From contig JADLCT010000110.1 in NCBI GenBank assembly GCA_020847045.1, positions 39,202 through 103,201 of the forward strand: a stretch of 64,000 bases of DNA, written 5' to 3'. The notes under the pieces were generated by a model. That model was not told the origin of the DNA, did not search any database, and saw only the letters and a list, made by a program, of their open reading frames with translations. The position numbers and the translations under genes were made by a program. The DNA is from Bryobacterales bacterium (lineage in GTDB: Bacteria; Acidobacteriota; Terriglobia; Bryobacterales; Bryobacteraceae). Positions 23,942 to 32,824 of the stretch are shown here, piece by piece; the first letter of the stretch is position 1; every line of letters starts with the position of its first letter.

Positions 23942-25441
23942 ATGACGGCGGCGCTGTTTCTCTCCGTCTTCCTCATCGCCGCCTGCGGGCTGATCTATGA
24001 GTTAATCGCCGGCACGCTGGCCAGCTACCTGCTCGGCGACAGCGTCCTGCAATTCTCCACCATCATCGGAACCTATCTGTTCGCCATGGGCGTCGGAAGC
24101 TGGCTTTCGCGCTATCTGGGCGGCGCGCTGGTGGCCCGCTTTATCGCCATTGAGTTGATGGTCGGCCTGGTGGGCGGCTTCTCCTCCACCATCCTCTTCC
24201 TCGGGTTCGCCTTCACCGAAAGCTTCCGCCTGCTGCTGTACGGCGTCGTCATGCTGGTCGGCATCCTGGTCGGGCTCGAGATTCCGCTGCTGATGCGGAT
24301 TCTCAAGGAGCGCTTCCAGTTCAAGGACCTCGTGGCGAACGTCCTCACGTTCGACTACCTGGGCGCGCTCGGCGCCTCCATCCTGTTTCCCATTCTCCTG
24401 GTGCCGAAGCTCGGTCTGGTGCGCTCGGCCATACTGTTCGGCCTGTTGAACGCCGCCGTGGCGCTGTGGTCCACCTGGCTGTTTGCCCGCGAGTTGCCCA
24501 GGAAGAACGGCCTACGCATGGCCTCGTTCGTCGTGATCGCCGCGCTCTGCGCCGGGTTTGTAGGCGCAGACCGGATCAACACGCTCGCCGAAAGCAATCT
24601 CTACGCCGACGAGATCATCCTCACCCGCTCCACCCGGTACCAGCGCATTGTCCTCACACGCTGGCACGACGACCTGCGCCTGTTTCTGAACTCCCACCTC
24701 CAGTTCAGCTCGCGCGATGAGTACCGCTATCACGAGGCGCTCGTGCACCCCGGACTGGCCGCCATCGAAGCGCCACGGCGCGTACTCGTCATGGGCGGAG
24801 GCGACGGCCTGGCCGTGCGGGAAATCCTCCGCTACCAGGGCGTGCAATCCATCACGCTCGTGGACCTGGACCAGGAGATGACCCACCTGTTCCGCGATCA
24901 CGAACTGCTGCGTACGCTGAATTCCGAATCGCTCCGCTCGCCCAAGGTGCGCATCGTGAATGCCGACGCCTTCGTCTGGCTCGACGGAATGCGAGAGGCC
25001 CCATTCGATTTTGTCGTCATTGATTTCCCCGACCCAACCAACTTCTCCCTCGGCAAGCTCTACAGCACGGCCTTCTACCGCATGTTGCACAAGGCGGTCC
25101 GTCCGGGCGGCATGGTGGCCGTGCAAAGCACGTCACCTCTGTTTGCGCGGCAAAGCTACTGGTGCATTGTCGAGTCGATGAAACAGGCGGGCTGGCGGGC
25201 GCTGCCCTATCACGTCTATGTGCCGTCGTTCGGCGAGTGGGGCTACGTGCTGGGCGTCACCGGCGCGTACGAGCCGCCGCAGGCGCTGCCCCAAGGTTTG
25301 CGCTTCCTTACTCCGGAAGGCCTGGCGCAGGTGTTCGACTTTCCACGCGACATGGAGCCGGTCGAAGCCTTGCCGAACCGGTTGAATGACCAGGTGCTGG
25401 TGCGCTACTACGAAAAGGAATGGGGCGCGATCGCGCGATAA
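23942..25441 (+). CDS. Membrane-embedded spermidine-synthase-like protein
   Basis: A 499-residue protein in two halves. The first 210 residues hold about seven membrane helices, beginning ACGLIYELIAGTLASYLLG. The second half is a spermidine-synthase-type Rossmann fold with RVLVMGGGDGLAVREILRY (about 281), VDLDQEM, NADAFVWL and VIDFPDP, followed by SLGKLYSTAFYRML. This is the architecture of membrane SpeE-like proteins. The aminopropyl transfer activity is plausible given speD upstream, but the acceptor could be a lipid or protein rather than putrescine. The ATG at 23942 lies 49 bases after DUF350 and is the last gene of the unit. Confidence 0.85.
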   Translation: MTAALFLSVFLIAACGLIYELIAGTLASYLLGDSVLQFSTIIGTYLFAMGVGSWLSRYLGGALVARFIAIELMVGLVGGFSSTILFLGFAFTESFRLLLYGVVMLVGILVGLEIPLLMRILKERFQFKDLVANVLTFDYLGALGASILFPILLVPKLGLVRSAILFGLLNAAVALWSTWLFARELPRKNGLRMASFVVIAALCAGFVGADRINTLAESNLYADEIILTRSTRYQRIVLTRWHDDLRLFLNSHLQFSSRDEYRYHEALVHPGLAAIEAPRRVLVMGGGDGLAVREILRYQGVQSITLVDLDQEMTHLFRDHELLRTLNSESLRSPKVRIVNADAFVWLDGMREAPFDFVVIDFPDPTNFSLGKLYSTAFYRMLHKAVRPGGMVAVQSTSPLFARQSYWCIVESMKQAGWRALPYHVYVPSFGEWGYVLGVTGAYEPPQALPQGLRFLTPEGLAQVFDFPRDMEPVEALPNRLNDQVLVRYYEKEWGAIAR

Positions 25442-25480
25442 ACGCCGCGAACACGCCCCGGCACAAAGGAGTGAGGAGTT

Positions 25481-26185
25481 CTACTTCCGCCGCCGCGCGA
25501 GCGCCAGCAGGCCAAGCCCGCCGCCGATCAGCGCGAAGGTCGCAGGCTCGGGAACCTCGCCCGTCACCTGCTCCACCGAACCAATGGTCATGTTGTCAAA
25601 GGCAAAAAAGTCTGTTCCCGCCAGCGTGTTCCCAAATGTCACCTTGGTGAATGGATTGGCCGTGTCGATAATGCCCCAGAACATCACCGTGCCGCCGGGC
25701 GTGCCGGACACATCGAGCGTCGTCTGGTAGCCATTATCCAGCGTGATGGTCAGATCCGCGCCGAAATCGCCAATATCCACGCCATAGAAGCCGAAGGCGC
25801 CCACCGGCGAGTCAAAGTCGATCACGAACCCACGATCCTCGGTTTCCCAATACTTGGTGGGCGAAATGCCGTAACGGCCATTGCCGTTCGTGGTTCCCGC
25901 CGGCGTGGAGCTTACATTCCCACCGACGCTGAGTGTCGCCGTTCCCGCTCCCGGAAACACCAGATTCAACGGCCCGCCCGTTCCGTTGGCAAAGCCTTCA
26001 AAGGTCTCCGTGCCCACGCCCGTCAGCATGGCCAGAAAATCGCTCTCCGCGCCGCTCGCGTTCGGATAGCTCGCCAGAGGCGTTCCTTCACCGGCCCCAT
26101 TGTCCAGCCCAAAAAATACTGTGGCGCCAAACGATGGAACCGCCAGCATTGCGGCGCAGCCCAGTAATAAGGTCAACTTCTTCAT
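25481..26185 (-). CDS. PEP-CTERM sorted secreted protein
   Basis: A 234-residue secreted protein. It has a signal peptide (1-20, SFGA cleavage), a Gly/Thr-rich beta-sandwich middle with FGFYGVDIGDFGADLTITLD, and a C-terminal PEP-CTERM tail made of VPEPATFALIGGG, a hydrophobic stretch and the basic end ARRRK. PEP-CTERM tails are processed by exosortase and mark exported proteins of exopolysaccharide-rich bacteria. GGAGGGGG lies upstream of the ATG, within a long AT-richer leader region. No exosortase gene is in the window. Confidence 0.9.
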   Translation of the reverse strand: MKKLTLLLGCAAMLAVPSFGATVFFGLDNGAGEGTPLASYPNASGAESDFLAMLTGVGTETFEGFANGTGGPLNLVFPGAGTATLSVGGNVSSTPAGTTNGNGRYGISPTKYWETEDRGFVIDFDSPVGAFGFYGVDIGDFGADLTITLDNGYQTTLDVSGTPGGTVMFWGIIDTANPFTKVTFGNTLAGTDFFAFDNMTIGSVEQVTGEVPEPATFALIGGGLGLLALARRRK

Positions 26186-26496
26186 GTGTACTTTCCCCCT
26201 CCGATTCTGTTCGGTTACTGCTCACAAATTTGCAACTTGCAGTGTTACCGAGTATTTGTGGTCACACAAGATCCAGATCCTCGGAAAAGTTCCGGTACCG
26301 CCCTGTGTATATCGCTTCAGGTGGAACAAAGTACTAACAAAATGAGCTTGTTTTCTTGCGAAATGCCCGATTCTGGACTATTTTGTAACGTTGCCGTACT
26401 AGTACAAATCTGGTTTCCCAGCCCATCCACACGCACCACACCGACGGGAAGCCGCGCCGGAATACCTCTCACACAACGCCGCACTCTGGAGGTAAG
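26186..26496. other. 311-base AT-richer intergenic region with inverted repeats
   Basis: Divergent promoter region of the PEP-CTERM and oxidoreductase genes. It holds TTGTG (26256-26260) and CACAA (26265-26269) around GTCA, and a perfect 10-base palindrome GTACTAGTAC at 26396-26405 nested in TTTGTA/TACAAA arms. I see no gene in it. The repeats could be operators. Confidence 0.45.
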
Positions 26497-27651
26497 ATGT
26501 TGCACATGCAACCGACCCGCCGCACAGCCCTGCTCACCGCACTCTCGGCCTCCCGCATCCTGGGAGCCAATGACCGCATTCGTGTCGCCGGCATCGGCGT
26601 AGGCGGTCGCGCCCGATACCTGCTGGATCGCGTGACCAAGCTGCCGGGCACCGAACTCACCACCGTCTGCGACGTGTACGAACCGAACCTGGCGAGATTC
26701 CCACAGGCGGCCACCACGCGCGACTACCGCGCCGTGCTCGATCGCAAGGACATCGACGCCGTCGTCATCGGCTCGCCCGACCACTGGCATGTCAAGATGA
26801 CTCTCGACGCCATGGCCGCGGGCAAGGACATCTATGTGGAAAAGCCGCTCACCCGAACCGTCGAGGAGGGCGACCTCATGCTGAAGGCCTACGCCTCCAC
26901 CAAGCAGATCGTGCAGGTGGGTTACCAGCAGCGCAACACGGATACCTTCCTGCGCGCCAAGGAGCAGTTGGATGCCGGAGCCATCGGCCAGGTCACCATG
27001 GCGCTCACCTACTGGTATCAGAATTACAACATCAAGACGCCCGACTCCCTGGAGGCCGACCCTTCCAAACTCGACTGGAACGCCTGGCTGGGCAGCGCGC
27101 CCAAACGCCCCTTCGACAAGATGCGATTCAAGATTTGGCGCTGGTTCTGGGACTACGGCGGCGGCACACTTACTGATCTGTTCTCACACTGGGTGGACAG
27201 TGTGCACTGGCTGCTGGGCGAATCGAAACCACAGTTGGTGATGGCCAGCGGGACAGTCTACCGGAATAAGCTTCTGGAAACCCCCGACACGGTAAGCGGC
27301 TCGTGGCGCTATCCGAACTTCATGGTGAGCTACGAGAGCACGATGGTGACCTCGGTGGAGGACGGCGGCATTGTCTTCCGGGGCACCGGCGGCATGATGA
27401 AGGTGACCCGAGGCGAGGTGGCCGTGTATCCCGAGCCGGGCAAGGGACCTGACCGTCTGCCCGAGCCCACCTTCCGCTTCAAGGCCGTCACAGACGGCAC
27501 CACCGGGCATCTGGCCCAGTGGCTCGACTGCGTCCGCACGCGCAAAGCGCCCGCCTCGAACATCGCCGATGCCGTGGCCGCCGCCCGCGCCGCGCATTGG
27601 GGTAACCAGTCGATCCGCGAAGAAAAGCCGGTACGGCCTGGCGCCGCCTGA
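26497..27651 (+). CDS. Gfo/Idh/MocA family oxidoreductase with twin-arginine-like leader
   Basis: A 384-residue NAD(P)-dependent dehydrogenase-like protein. The leader PTRRTALLTALSAS looks like a short Tat signal. The Rossmann domain follows (RVAGIGVGGRARYLL at about 29-43), with the family motif VEKPLTR (about 126) and a C-terminal beta domain holding DYGGGTLTDLFSHWVDSVHWLLG (about 215-237), which carries the active-site His region. Substrate is unknown, most likely a sugar or cyclitol derivative. GGAGG (26488-26492) is four bases from ATG 26497 and 13 from ATG 26506, so the start is uncertain by three codons. Confidence 0.88.
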   Translation: MLHMQPTRRTALLTALSASRILGANDRIRVAGIGVGGRARYLLDRVTKLPGTELTTVCDVYEPNLARFPQAATTRDYRAVLDRKDIDAVVIGSPDHWHVKMTLDAMAAGKDIYVEKPLTRTVEEGDLMLKAYASTKQIVQVGYQQRNTDTFLRAKEQLDAGAIGQVTMALTYWYQNYNIKTPDSLEADPSKLDWNAWLGSAPKRPFDKMRFKIWRWFWDYGGGTLTDLFSHWVDSVHWLLGESKPQLVMASGTVYRNKLLETPDTVSGSWRYPNFMVSYESTMVTSVEDGGIVFRGTGGMMKVTRGEVAVYPEPGKGPDRLPEPTFRFKAVTDGTTGHLAQWLDCVRTRKAPASNIADAVAAARAAHWGNQSIREEKPVRPGAA

Positions 27652-28513
27652 TTCGGGAAAAGTAATTACATTGCGGACAGCGTAAGTGGTTCGTGGGGAC
27701 AATGCGGCTGCAAGCGCCGTGCCTGCCGGCCGCCGGCCTAGCTTTCGCCGTGCTTGCCGCGCTCCGCAAACGGTTCCTCATTGCTGAACGCGTCCGGCCC
27801 ATTGTCACCCTCCACGTGTCCGCCGCTGATGTGGATTTTCGAATCAGTACACTTACTCCAAACTATTTCGACCATGAGGACGGGATCAAGCCAACGCAGG
27901 TAGGATAGGCATCGATTCACGGCAAGCACACCGGTCAGTTCGAGTCCCCTGCGGAAGCCAGTAGGGCCACAATCGACACCTGGTTTGTTCCGGGACCTGG
28001 CTGTTTCGGCATCCTGCCGGCTCACCGTGGCGTCGAAACGGACTGCGCGTCCAGGAGGGTATCTGAGCGCGTGTTGTTGTCACGTGGTTTCGTGCCCCGC
28101 GCGTTTCGTGTTTGAGCCGCCCGCACCGGACTCTCGCGAAGTGCCCCCTCCGGGCATAAGATGACGGCTCTGAGCCAGTTGCGAGAGTTTCCGTTCGGTT
28201 CGATACCCACGGAGGCACATTTGGAAAATGGGCTTTCACGGTTTGACAGGGTTTACGAGGAGTTGCATCAGGCCGGGTCAGGACAATAATGTCTTGCCAC
28301 GCCGGAGCAGTTGACTTTCTCTAACATAGTGTTGGCGTTAAAAGCCACGTCGGGGCTTGGCCGAATTGTTAAGTGTACGCTGGCGAAATAGTAGACACTT
28401 GGAGCATTAAATAAAATACATAAATAAATTTGTGCTATTGACTTCATGAGAAACGGCGCGTACTATTGCGGCCATAGTCAACACGTTACATATCTCAGGA
28501 AAGGAGTATATTC
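27652..28513. other. Gene-poor 862-base region, AT-rich towards its right end
   Basis: Short open frames on both strands (for example 27738-28025 and 27886-28239) have no Shine-Dalgarno, no domain I recognise and Arg/Ser/Thr-heavy compositions typical of chance frames. The right third turns AT-rich. AAGTGT (28371-28376) and ACACTT (28395-28400) bracket a CTGGCGAAAT core that reminds me of insertion-sequence ends, but no transposase remnant is visible. Its last part is the promoter of the Cys/Tyr-rich gene. Confidence 0.5.
28438..28466 (+). promoter_or_regulatory. Strong sigma-70 promoter of the Cys/Tyr-rich peptide gene
   Basis: TTGACT (28438-28443) and TACTAT (28461-28466) are 17 bases apart, in an AT-rich context. 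Transcription should start near 28473, about 40 bases before the ATG, which has AAGGAG seven bases upstream. Confidence 0.7.
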
Positions 28514-28789
28514 ATGGGATATCTAGTAAGTTGCTTTCGTTCTATTGGACCCATAGTGGCCAGGTGGATCACCGCTATGGCGCTCACTCTTGGACCTCCG
28601 GCAGCACTCTACGCGGAATGTGGCAATGGCTACACTTGTCCGAGCTATTATTGCCTCTGCTATACGCAGATTTCCGCATACTACTATGGAGACTGCGGCT
28701 ATCCGTGCGGCTACTATGAAATTGAGTATCTGTGCAATACGTATCCCTTCGGATACATAATTTGTTTCAAGTGTCTGTGCCCGGCATAG
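28514..28789 (+). CDS. Small secreted Cys/Tyr-rich protein, unrecognised
   Basis: A 91-residue protein. The N terminus looks like an export signal with cleavage after ALYA (about residue 34). The remaining 57 residues hold ten Cys and thirteen Tyr, with runs such as CPSYYCLCY and CGYPCGYYE, and almost no charge. I know no family with this composition. Secreted Cys-rich proteins are often stabilised by disulfides; Tyr richness could favour cross-linking or adhesion, which is speculation. Its base composition is lower in GC than neighbouring genes, hinting at transfer. Promoter and ribosome site are near ideal. The next gene starts 35 bases downstream on the same strand. Confidence 0.7.
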   Translation: MGYLVSCFRSIGPIVARWITAMALTLGPPAALYAECGNGYTCPSYYCLCYTQISAYYYGDCGYPCGYYEIEYLCNTYPFGYIICFKCLCPA

Positions 28790-28824
28790 ACAACGGCAGC
28801 GGAAAACCCAAGGAGTCAAAATCC

Positions 28825-29499
28825 ATGAACTATATGCTTTGGCTTAGCCTCGGTATCGCCATCGTAGCTGTGGGGCACAGCTACTTGTATTCACAGACGC
28901 AGGCAATCACCCGGCCCTATGTGGCAACGGTGAAACGGACGGTCTTCGTTCGAGGACCCGGTAACAACGAGACAGTGAAGTCGATTGAGACTCGCACCGA
29001 GGCCCGCGACCGCCTGGGGCGGCGATATACATCGGCCAACTCCGGAACACCGGAGCGGTTTCGGCTGGCCACGGTCCACGATATTCATACGGGAAGGGTC
29101 TACCAGGTGGATCATGAGAACCGGCGCGTCTTCGTGGCGGCCGTCAATGAGTTCCGGCGAGGTCCGGATCTCACGGCGCTTACCGGGCCCCAACGCGAGG
29201 ACATCCAGTCCAGGACCAGACGCGTGGGTGAGGTCTCCTGCGTGGAATCGCCGGTATATGTACAGTCCGGAGATGGAACCCGAAGCGAGGCGGGCAAGGG
29301 CTGCACTTCGTTTGAGCTGGGAGCGCTCACCATCGCACAGGACTATACGGCCGTGCGTGGAGGACAGCAGTTGCGCATGGTCACGGAGTTAGTGGATCTC
29401 CGCATGGATGTGGAACCGAATCCGGACTGGTTCCGCGTTCCGGAGACCTACGCGACCATCCAGGGCTCCGCGTGGAACGAACGCGAGGCACGGAAGTAG
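28825..29499 (+). CDS. Secreted hypothetical protein, probable partner of the Cys/Tyr-rich peptide
   Basis: A 224-residue protein with an N-terminal hydrophobic signal or anchor (residues 4-22) and a beta-rich extracytoplasmic domain. Segments TVHDIHTGRVYQVDHENRRV and the ending EPNPDWFRVPETY resemble a common acidobacterial secreted family of unknown function whose members end EPDPxLFxVPxxY. Two Cys (CVESP and GCTSF) could form a disulfide. AAGGAG lies nine bases before ATG 28825. It is likely co-transcribed with the upstream peptide. Confidence 0.65.
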   Translation: MNYMLWLSLGIAIVAVGHSYLYSQTQAITRPYVATVKRTVFVRGPGNNETVKSIETRTEARDRLGRRYTSANSGTPERFRLATVHDIHTGRVYQVDHENRRVFVAAVNEFRRGPDLTALTGPQREDIQSRTRRVGEVSCVESPVYVQSGDGTRSEAGKGCTSFELGALTIAQDYTAVRGGQQLRMVTELVDLRMDVEPNPDWFRVPETYATIQGSAWNEREARK

Positions 29500-29521
29500 C
29501 GAGTTCCGTCTTCCCGGCTGC

Positions 29522-29527
29522 TACCCT
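29522..29527 (+). promoter_or_regulatory. TACCCT -10 box, leaderless start of tldD
   Basis: TACCCT is six bases (GGAATC) before the GTG at 29534. No Shine-Dalgarno is present. Confidence 0.45.
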
Positions 29528-29533
29528 GGAATC

Positions 29534-30967
29534 GTGCAGTTCCGTGACTCCTTTTTCGCATCGAAATTCGGTATCTCCGAACGCGATCTGGAAGGTTGGC
29601 TGAGCGAGGCTCTTTCGCGCGGCGGCGGCTACGCCGACCTCTATTTCGAATACCTCGCCACCACCTCGATCAGCATCGACGAGTCCATCGTGAAGAGCGC
29701 CACGCAAGGCGTCTCGATGGGCGTCGGGGTTCGCGTACTGGCCGGCGAGCGCACCGGCTACGCCTATTCCGACGACCTGTCGCCCGAGCGCATCCGCCAT
29801 GCCGCGCGCGTGGCCGCCTGCATCGCCGAAGGTCCATCGAAAACCATCAAGGAAGGCTTCCTCAACGGCGAGCGGCGCGAACTCTATCCCGTGCTCACGC
29901 CGCCAGCGGATCTGCCTTTGGAAGAGCGTGTGTCCCTGGTGCGCCGCGCCGATGAGGCCGCGCGCGCCTATGATCCGCGCGTCTTCATGGTCCAGGCCGT
30001 CTACGCCGACACGATGAAGCATGTCCTGGTGGCCACCAGCGATGGCCGTATCAACTTTGACCGCCAGCCCATGGCCCGCCTGAACGTGCTCGTGCTGGCT
30101 CGCGAGGGCGAAAACCCTCCGCAGCGCGGCTATGCGGGCGGCGGAGGCCGCGTCGGGTTCGAGTTCTTCCTCAACGAAAAAACGCCGGAATACTTCGCCC
30201 GCGAATCGGCTCGCCAGGCGATCGTGCAACTGGACGCCGTTGATGCGCCGGCCGGCGAATTGACCGTCGTGCTGGCTCCCGGCTGGCCGGGCGTGCTACT
30301 GCACGAAGCCGTGGGCCATGGCCTGGAGGCCGACTTCAACCGGAAGGGCACCAGCGCCTATTCCAACCGCGTCGGCCAGCGCGTGGCCAGCAATCTGGTG
30401 ACCGTCGTCGATGACGGCACCATGCACTCGCGCCGCGGCTCGTTGAACATGGATGACGAGGGCAATCTCACGCACCGCAACGTGCTCATCGAAAGCGGCA
30501 TCCTGCGCGGCTACCTGCAGGACCGCCTGTCGGGCGCCATCATGGGCGCCACGCCCACCGGCAACGGCCGCCGCGAAAGCTATCAGCACGTGCCCATGCC
30601 GCGCATGACGAACACCTTCATGCTGGCCGGCGAAAGCGACCCCGAAGAGATCGTGCGCTCGGTGAAGAACGGACTCTACTGCGCCACCTTTGGCGGAGGC
30701 CAGGTGGACATCACCAGCGGCAACTTCGTCTTCGACGCCACCGAGTCGTACCTGATCGAAGATGGCAAATTGACGCGGCCCGTGCGCGGCGCCACCCTCA
30801 TCGGCAACGGTCCGGAGGCCATGCAGCGCGTCACCATGGTCGGCAACGACCTCGCTCTGGACGAAGGCATCGGCATCTGCGGCAAGGACGGTCAAAGCGT
30901 GCCCGTCGGCGTCGGAATTCCCACCGTCCGTCTGGACGGCATCACCGTGGGAGGCACCGCCCGGTGA
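29534..30967 (+). CDS. tldD: TldD metalloprotease subunit
   Basis: A 477-residue protein of the TldD/PmbA family. LLHEAVGHGLEADFN carries the zinc-binding HExxxH motif with His at about residue 257. The C-terminal segment GQVDITSGNFVFDATESYLIEDG and GNGPEAMQRVTMVGND are family hallmarks. TldD pairs with TldE (next gene, overlapping by four bases) to form a peptidase that degrades unfolded peptides and trims leader peptides of some modified natural products. The frame stays open upstream to 29408, inside the preceding gene; GTG 29534 fits the known N terminus and follows a -10 box at leaderless spacing. Confidence 0.92.
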   Translation: MQFRDSFFASKFGISERDLEGWLSEALSRGGGYADLYFEYLATTSISIDESIVKSATQGVSMGVGVRVLAGERTGYAYSDDLSPERIRHAARVAACIAEGPSKTIKEGFLNGERRELYPVLTPPADLPLEERVSLVRRADEAARAYDPRVFMVQAVYADTMKHVLVATSDGRINFDRQPMARLNVLVLAREGENPPQRGYAGGGGRVGFEFFLNEKTPEYFARESARQAIVQLDAVDAPAGELTVVLAPGWPGVLLHEAVGHGLEADFNRKGTSAYSNRVGQRVASNLVTVVDDGTMHSRRGSLNMDDEGNLTHRNVLIESGILRGYLQDRLSGAIMGATPTGNGRRESYQHVPMPRMTNTFMLAGESDPEEIVRSVKNGLYCATFGGGQVDITSGNFVFDATESYLIEDGKLTRPVRGATLIGNGPEAMQRVTMVGNDLALDEGIGICGKDGQSVPVGVGIPTVRLDGITVGGTAR

Positions 30968-32325
30968 ACTGGCACGAAGGACCTCATCTGGAGCGCTTGG
31001 CCGGGCGCGTCGTCTCGCTCGCCCGCGAAGCCGGAGCCACGGATTCGGAATGCACCATCAGCGAAGGCAGTGAATTCAGCGCCACCGTGCGCATGGGCGA
31101 AGTGGAACAGGTGAAAGAGGCGGGTTCGCGCGGGGCCGGCGTGCGCGTGCTGTTCGGGCAGCGCACCGGGTCCTCCTACACGAGCGACCTCACCGATGAC
31201 GGGCTGCGCGCCATGGTGTCACAAGCCGTGAACCTGGCCCGCATCACCACCGAGGACCCCTTCGCCGGCCTTCCCGAGGCAGCCGATTTCGGCGCCGTCA
31301 GCCACGCGCTCGACCTCTATCACGGCGACGTGGAAGCACTCGACGCGGCGAGCAAGGTGGAGATGGCGCGTCTGGCGGAAAAGGCCGCGCTGACACTGGA
31401 CCCGCGCGTTTCCAACTCCGAGGGCGGCTCCTTCGGCAGCTATCTCGGAGCCAGCGCCTTTGCCAATTCGCGCGGCTTCCTTGGCTCTTACCGCGCCTCG
31501 AACTGTTCGCTCAGCGTCGTTCCCGTTGTCAAGGACGGCGATGCGATGGAGCGCGACTACTGGTACTCCACCGCCCGTTCCGCGGCTGGTCTGGAAGCGC
31601 CCGAACTCATCGGACGAAGGGCCGCCGAGCGGGCGCTGCGCCGTTTGAACGCACGTTCGCTTTCCACGCGGAAAGCACCCGTTATTTTTGAGCCCCGCGT
31701 GGCGCGCTCGCTGCTGAGTCACGTTTTTGAATTGCTGCACGGCGAGTCGGTTTACCGCCGGGCTTCCATTTGGGCGGGCAAACTCGGCGAACGGGTGGCT
31801 GGAAACGAGGTCACCATCATCGACGATTCCACGATGCCTGGCCTGTTTGGCTCCAGCCCGTTCGATGACGAAGGCGTGACCAGCCGCCGCAACGTCCTGA
31901 TCGACCGTGGCGTCCTGAAGAGCTACCTGCTGAACACCTACACGGCCCGCAAACTCGGACTGCGCTCCACCGGCAGCGCCAGCCGTGGACTGACGGGCAA
32001 CGCCGGCATCGGGCACGGCAATCTCTACCTCGCCTCCGGCGCGCTCAAGCCCGAGGAGCTCCTGCGCCGCATGGGCACGGGCCTGTTCGTCACCGAACTG
32101 ATGGGCCATGGCTTCAACGCGGTCACCGGCGACTACTCGCGCGGCGCGGCGGGACTCTGGATCGAGAACGGCGAAATTGCCTACCCTGTTTCCAAAGTCA
32201 CCATTGCGGGAAACTTGAAGGAGATGCTGAATCAGGTGGCCGCCATCGGCGACGACCTGGAGTTCCGTGGTTCGGTCGCCGCGCCAACGGTGGCCATTGG
32301 GGAGATGACCATCAGTGGCCAATGA
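30964..32325 (+). CDS. pmbA: TldE/PmbA, non-catalytic partner of TldD
   Basis: A 453-residue protein homologous to TldD but lacking HExxxH, as expected for TldE/PmbA. Landmarks are RGAGVRVLFGQRTGSSYTSD (about 55), VIFEPRVARSLLSHVFE (about 239), DDEGVTSRRNVLIDRGVLKSYLL (about 302) and the ending GNLKEMLNQVAAIGDDLEF. It begins with GTG at 30964 in a GTGA overlap with the tldD stop, so translation is coupled and the two subunits should be made in equal amount. Confidence 0.92.
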   Translation: MNWHEGPHLERLAGRVVSLAREAGATDSECTISEGSEFSATVRMGEVEQVKEAGSRGAGVRVLFGQRTGSSYTSDLTDDGLRAMVSQAVNLARITTEDPFAGLPEAADFGAVSHALDLYHGDVEALDAASKVEMARLAEKAALTLDPRVSNSEGGSFGSYLGASAFANSRGFLGSYRASNCSLSVVPVVKDGDAMERDYWYSTARSAAGLEAPELIGRRAAERALRRLNARSLSTRKAPVIFEPRVARSLLSHVFELLHGESVYRRASIWAGKLGERVAGNEVTIIDDSTMPGLFGSSPFDDEGVTSRRNVLIDRGVLKSYLLNTYTARKLGLRSTGSASRGLTGNAGIGHGNLYLASGALKPEELLRRMGTGLFVTELMGHGFNAVTGDYSRGAAGLWIENGEIAYPVSKVTIAGNLKEMLNQVAAIGDDLEFRGSVAAPTVAIGEMTISGQ

Positions 32326-32797
32326 TTTTCTGGTTACCAGTCCGGTCCGGCCCGCTCCGGCGAGCAAAGTGCCTTTGCTCATCGTGGGCGTGGTGGCGCT
32401 GGCCGCCGCCGGCGCTTACCTGTACATGCACCAGCGCGCCTCCGAGGCTCCGCCGGGCATGGTGTTGACCGGCGAGGCCAAAGCATATGTGAAGCACCTC
32501 GGGCTTTCAGACGTCGGCATGCGGGCGCACGAAAGCTACATGGGCGGCACGGTGGTGGAGATCACCGGCAAGATCACGAACAACGGAGACCGCGCCCTGA
32601 AGCAGGTGGATCTCTACTGCGTTTTTTACGACACGATGGGCCAGGTGGTGCTGCGGGAGCCCGTGCCCATCGTGCGCGGAAAAACCGGCGGCCTCTCGCC
32701 GGCCGCCACGAAGGATTTCCGGCTGCCCTTCGACAATCTCCCCGCAAGCTGGAATCAGGGCATGCCGCAACTGGTCATCGGCCAAATTGTGTTCTGA
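32315..32797 (+). CDS. Membrane-anchored FxLYD/DUF2393-like hypothetical protein
   Basis: A 160-residue protein with one membrane anchor (about 19-37) and a single extracytoplasmic beta-sandwich. VVEITGKITNNGDRALKQVDLYCVFYD is the characteristic pattern of FxLYD/DUF2393-type domains, which resemble immunoglobulin-like folds. The GTG start at 32315 overlaps the end of pmbA by 11 bases, so it belongs to the same transcript. No direct link to TldDE activity is evident. Confidence 0.65.
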   Translation: MANDFLVTSPVRPAPASKVPLLIVGVVALAAAGAYLYMHQRASEAPPGMVLTGEAKAYVKHLGLSDVGMRAHESYMGGTVVEITGKITNNGDRALKQVDLYCVFYDTMGQVVLREPVPIVRGKTGGLSPAATKDFRLPFDNLPASWNQGMPQLVIGQIVF

Positions 32798-32824
32798 TAC
32801 CGGCGGGGCTATTCTGAGGCAGGC

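Noticed and set aside
27738..28239. Two minus-strand frames of 95 and 117 codons
   Set aside because: No ribosome site, no recognisable domain and chance-like Arg/Ser/Thr composition; treated as noncoding.
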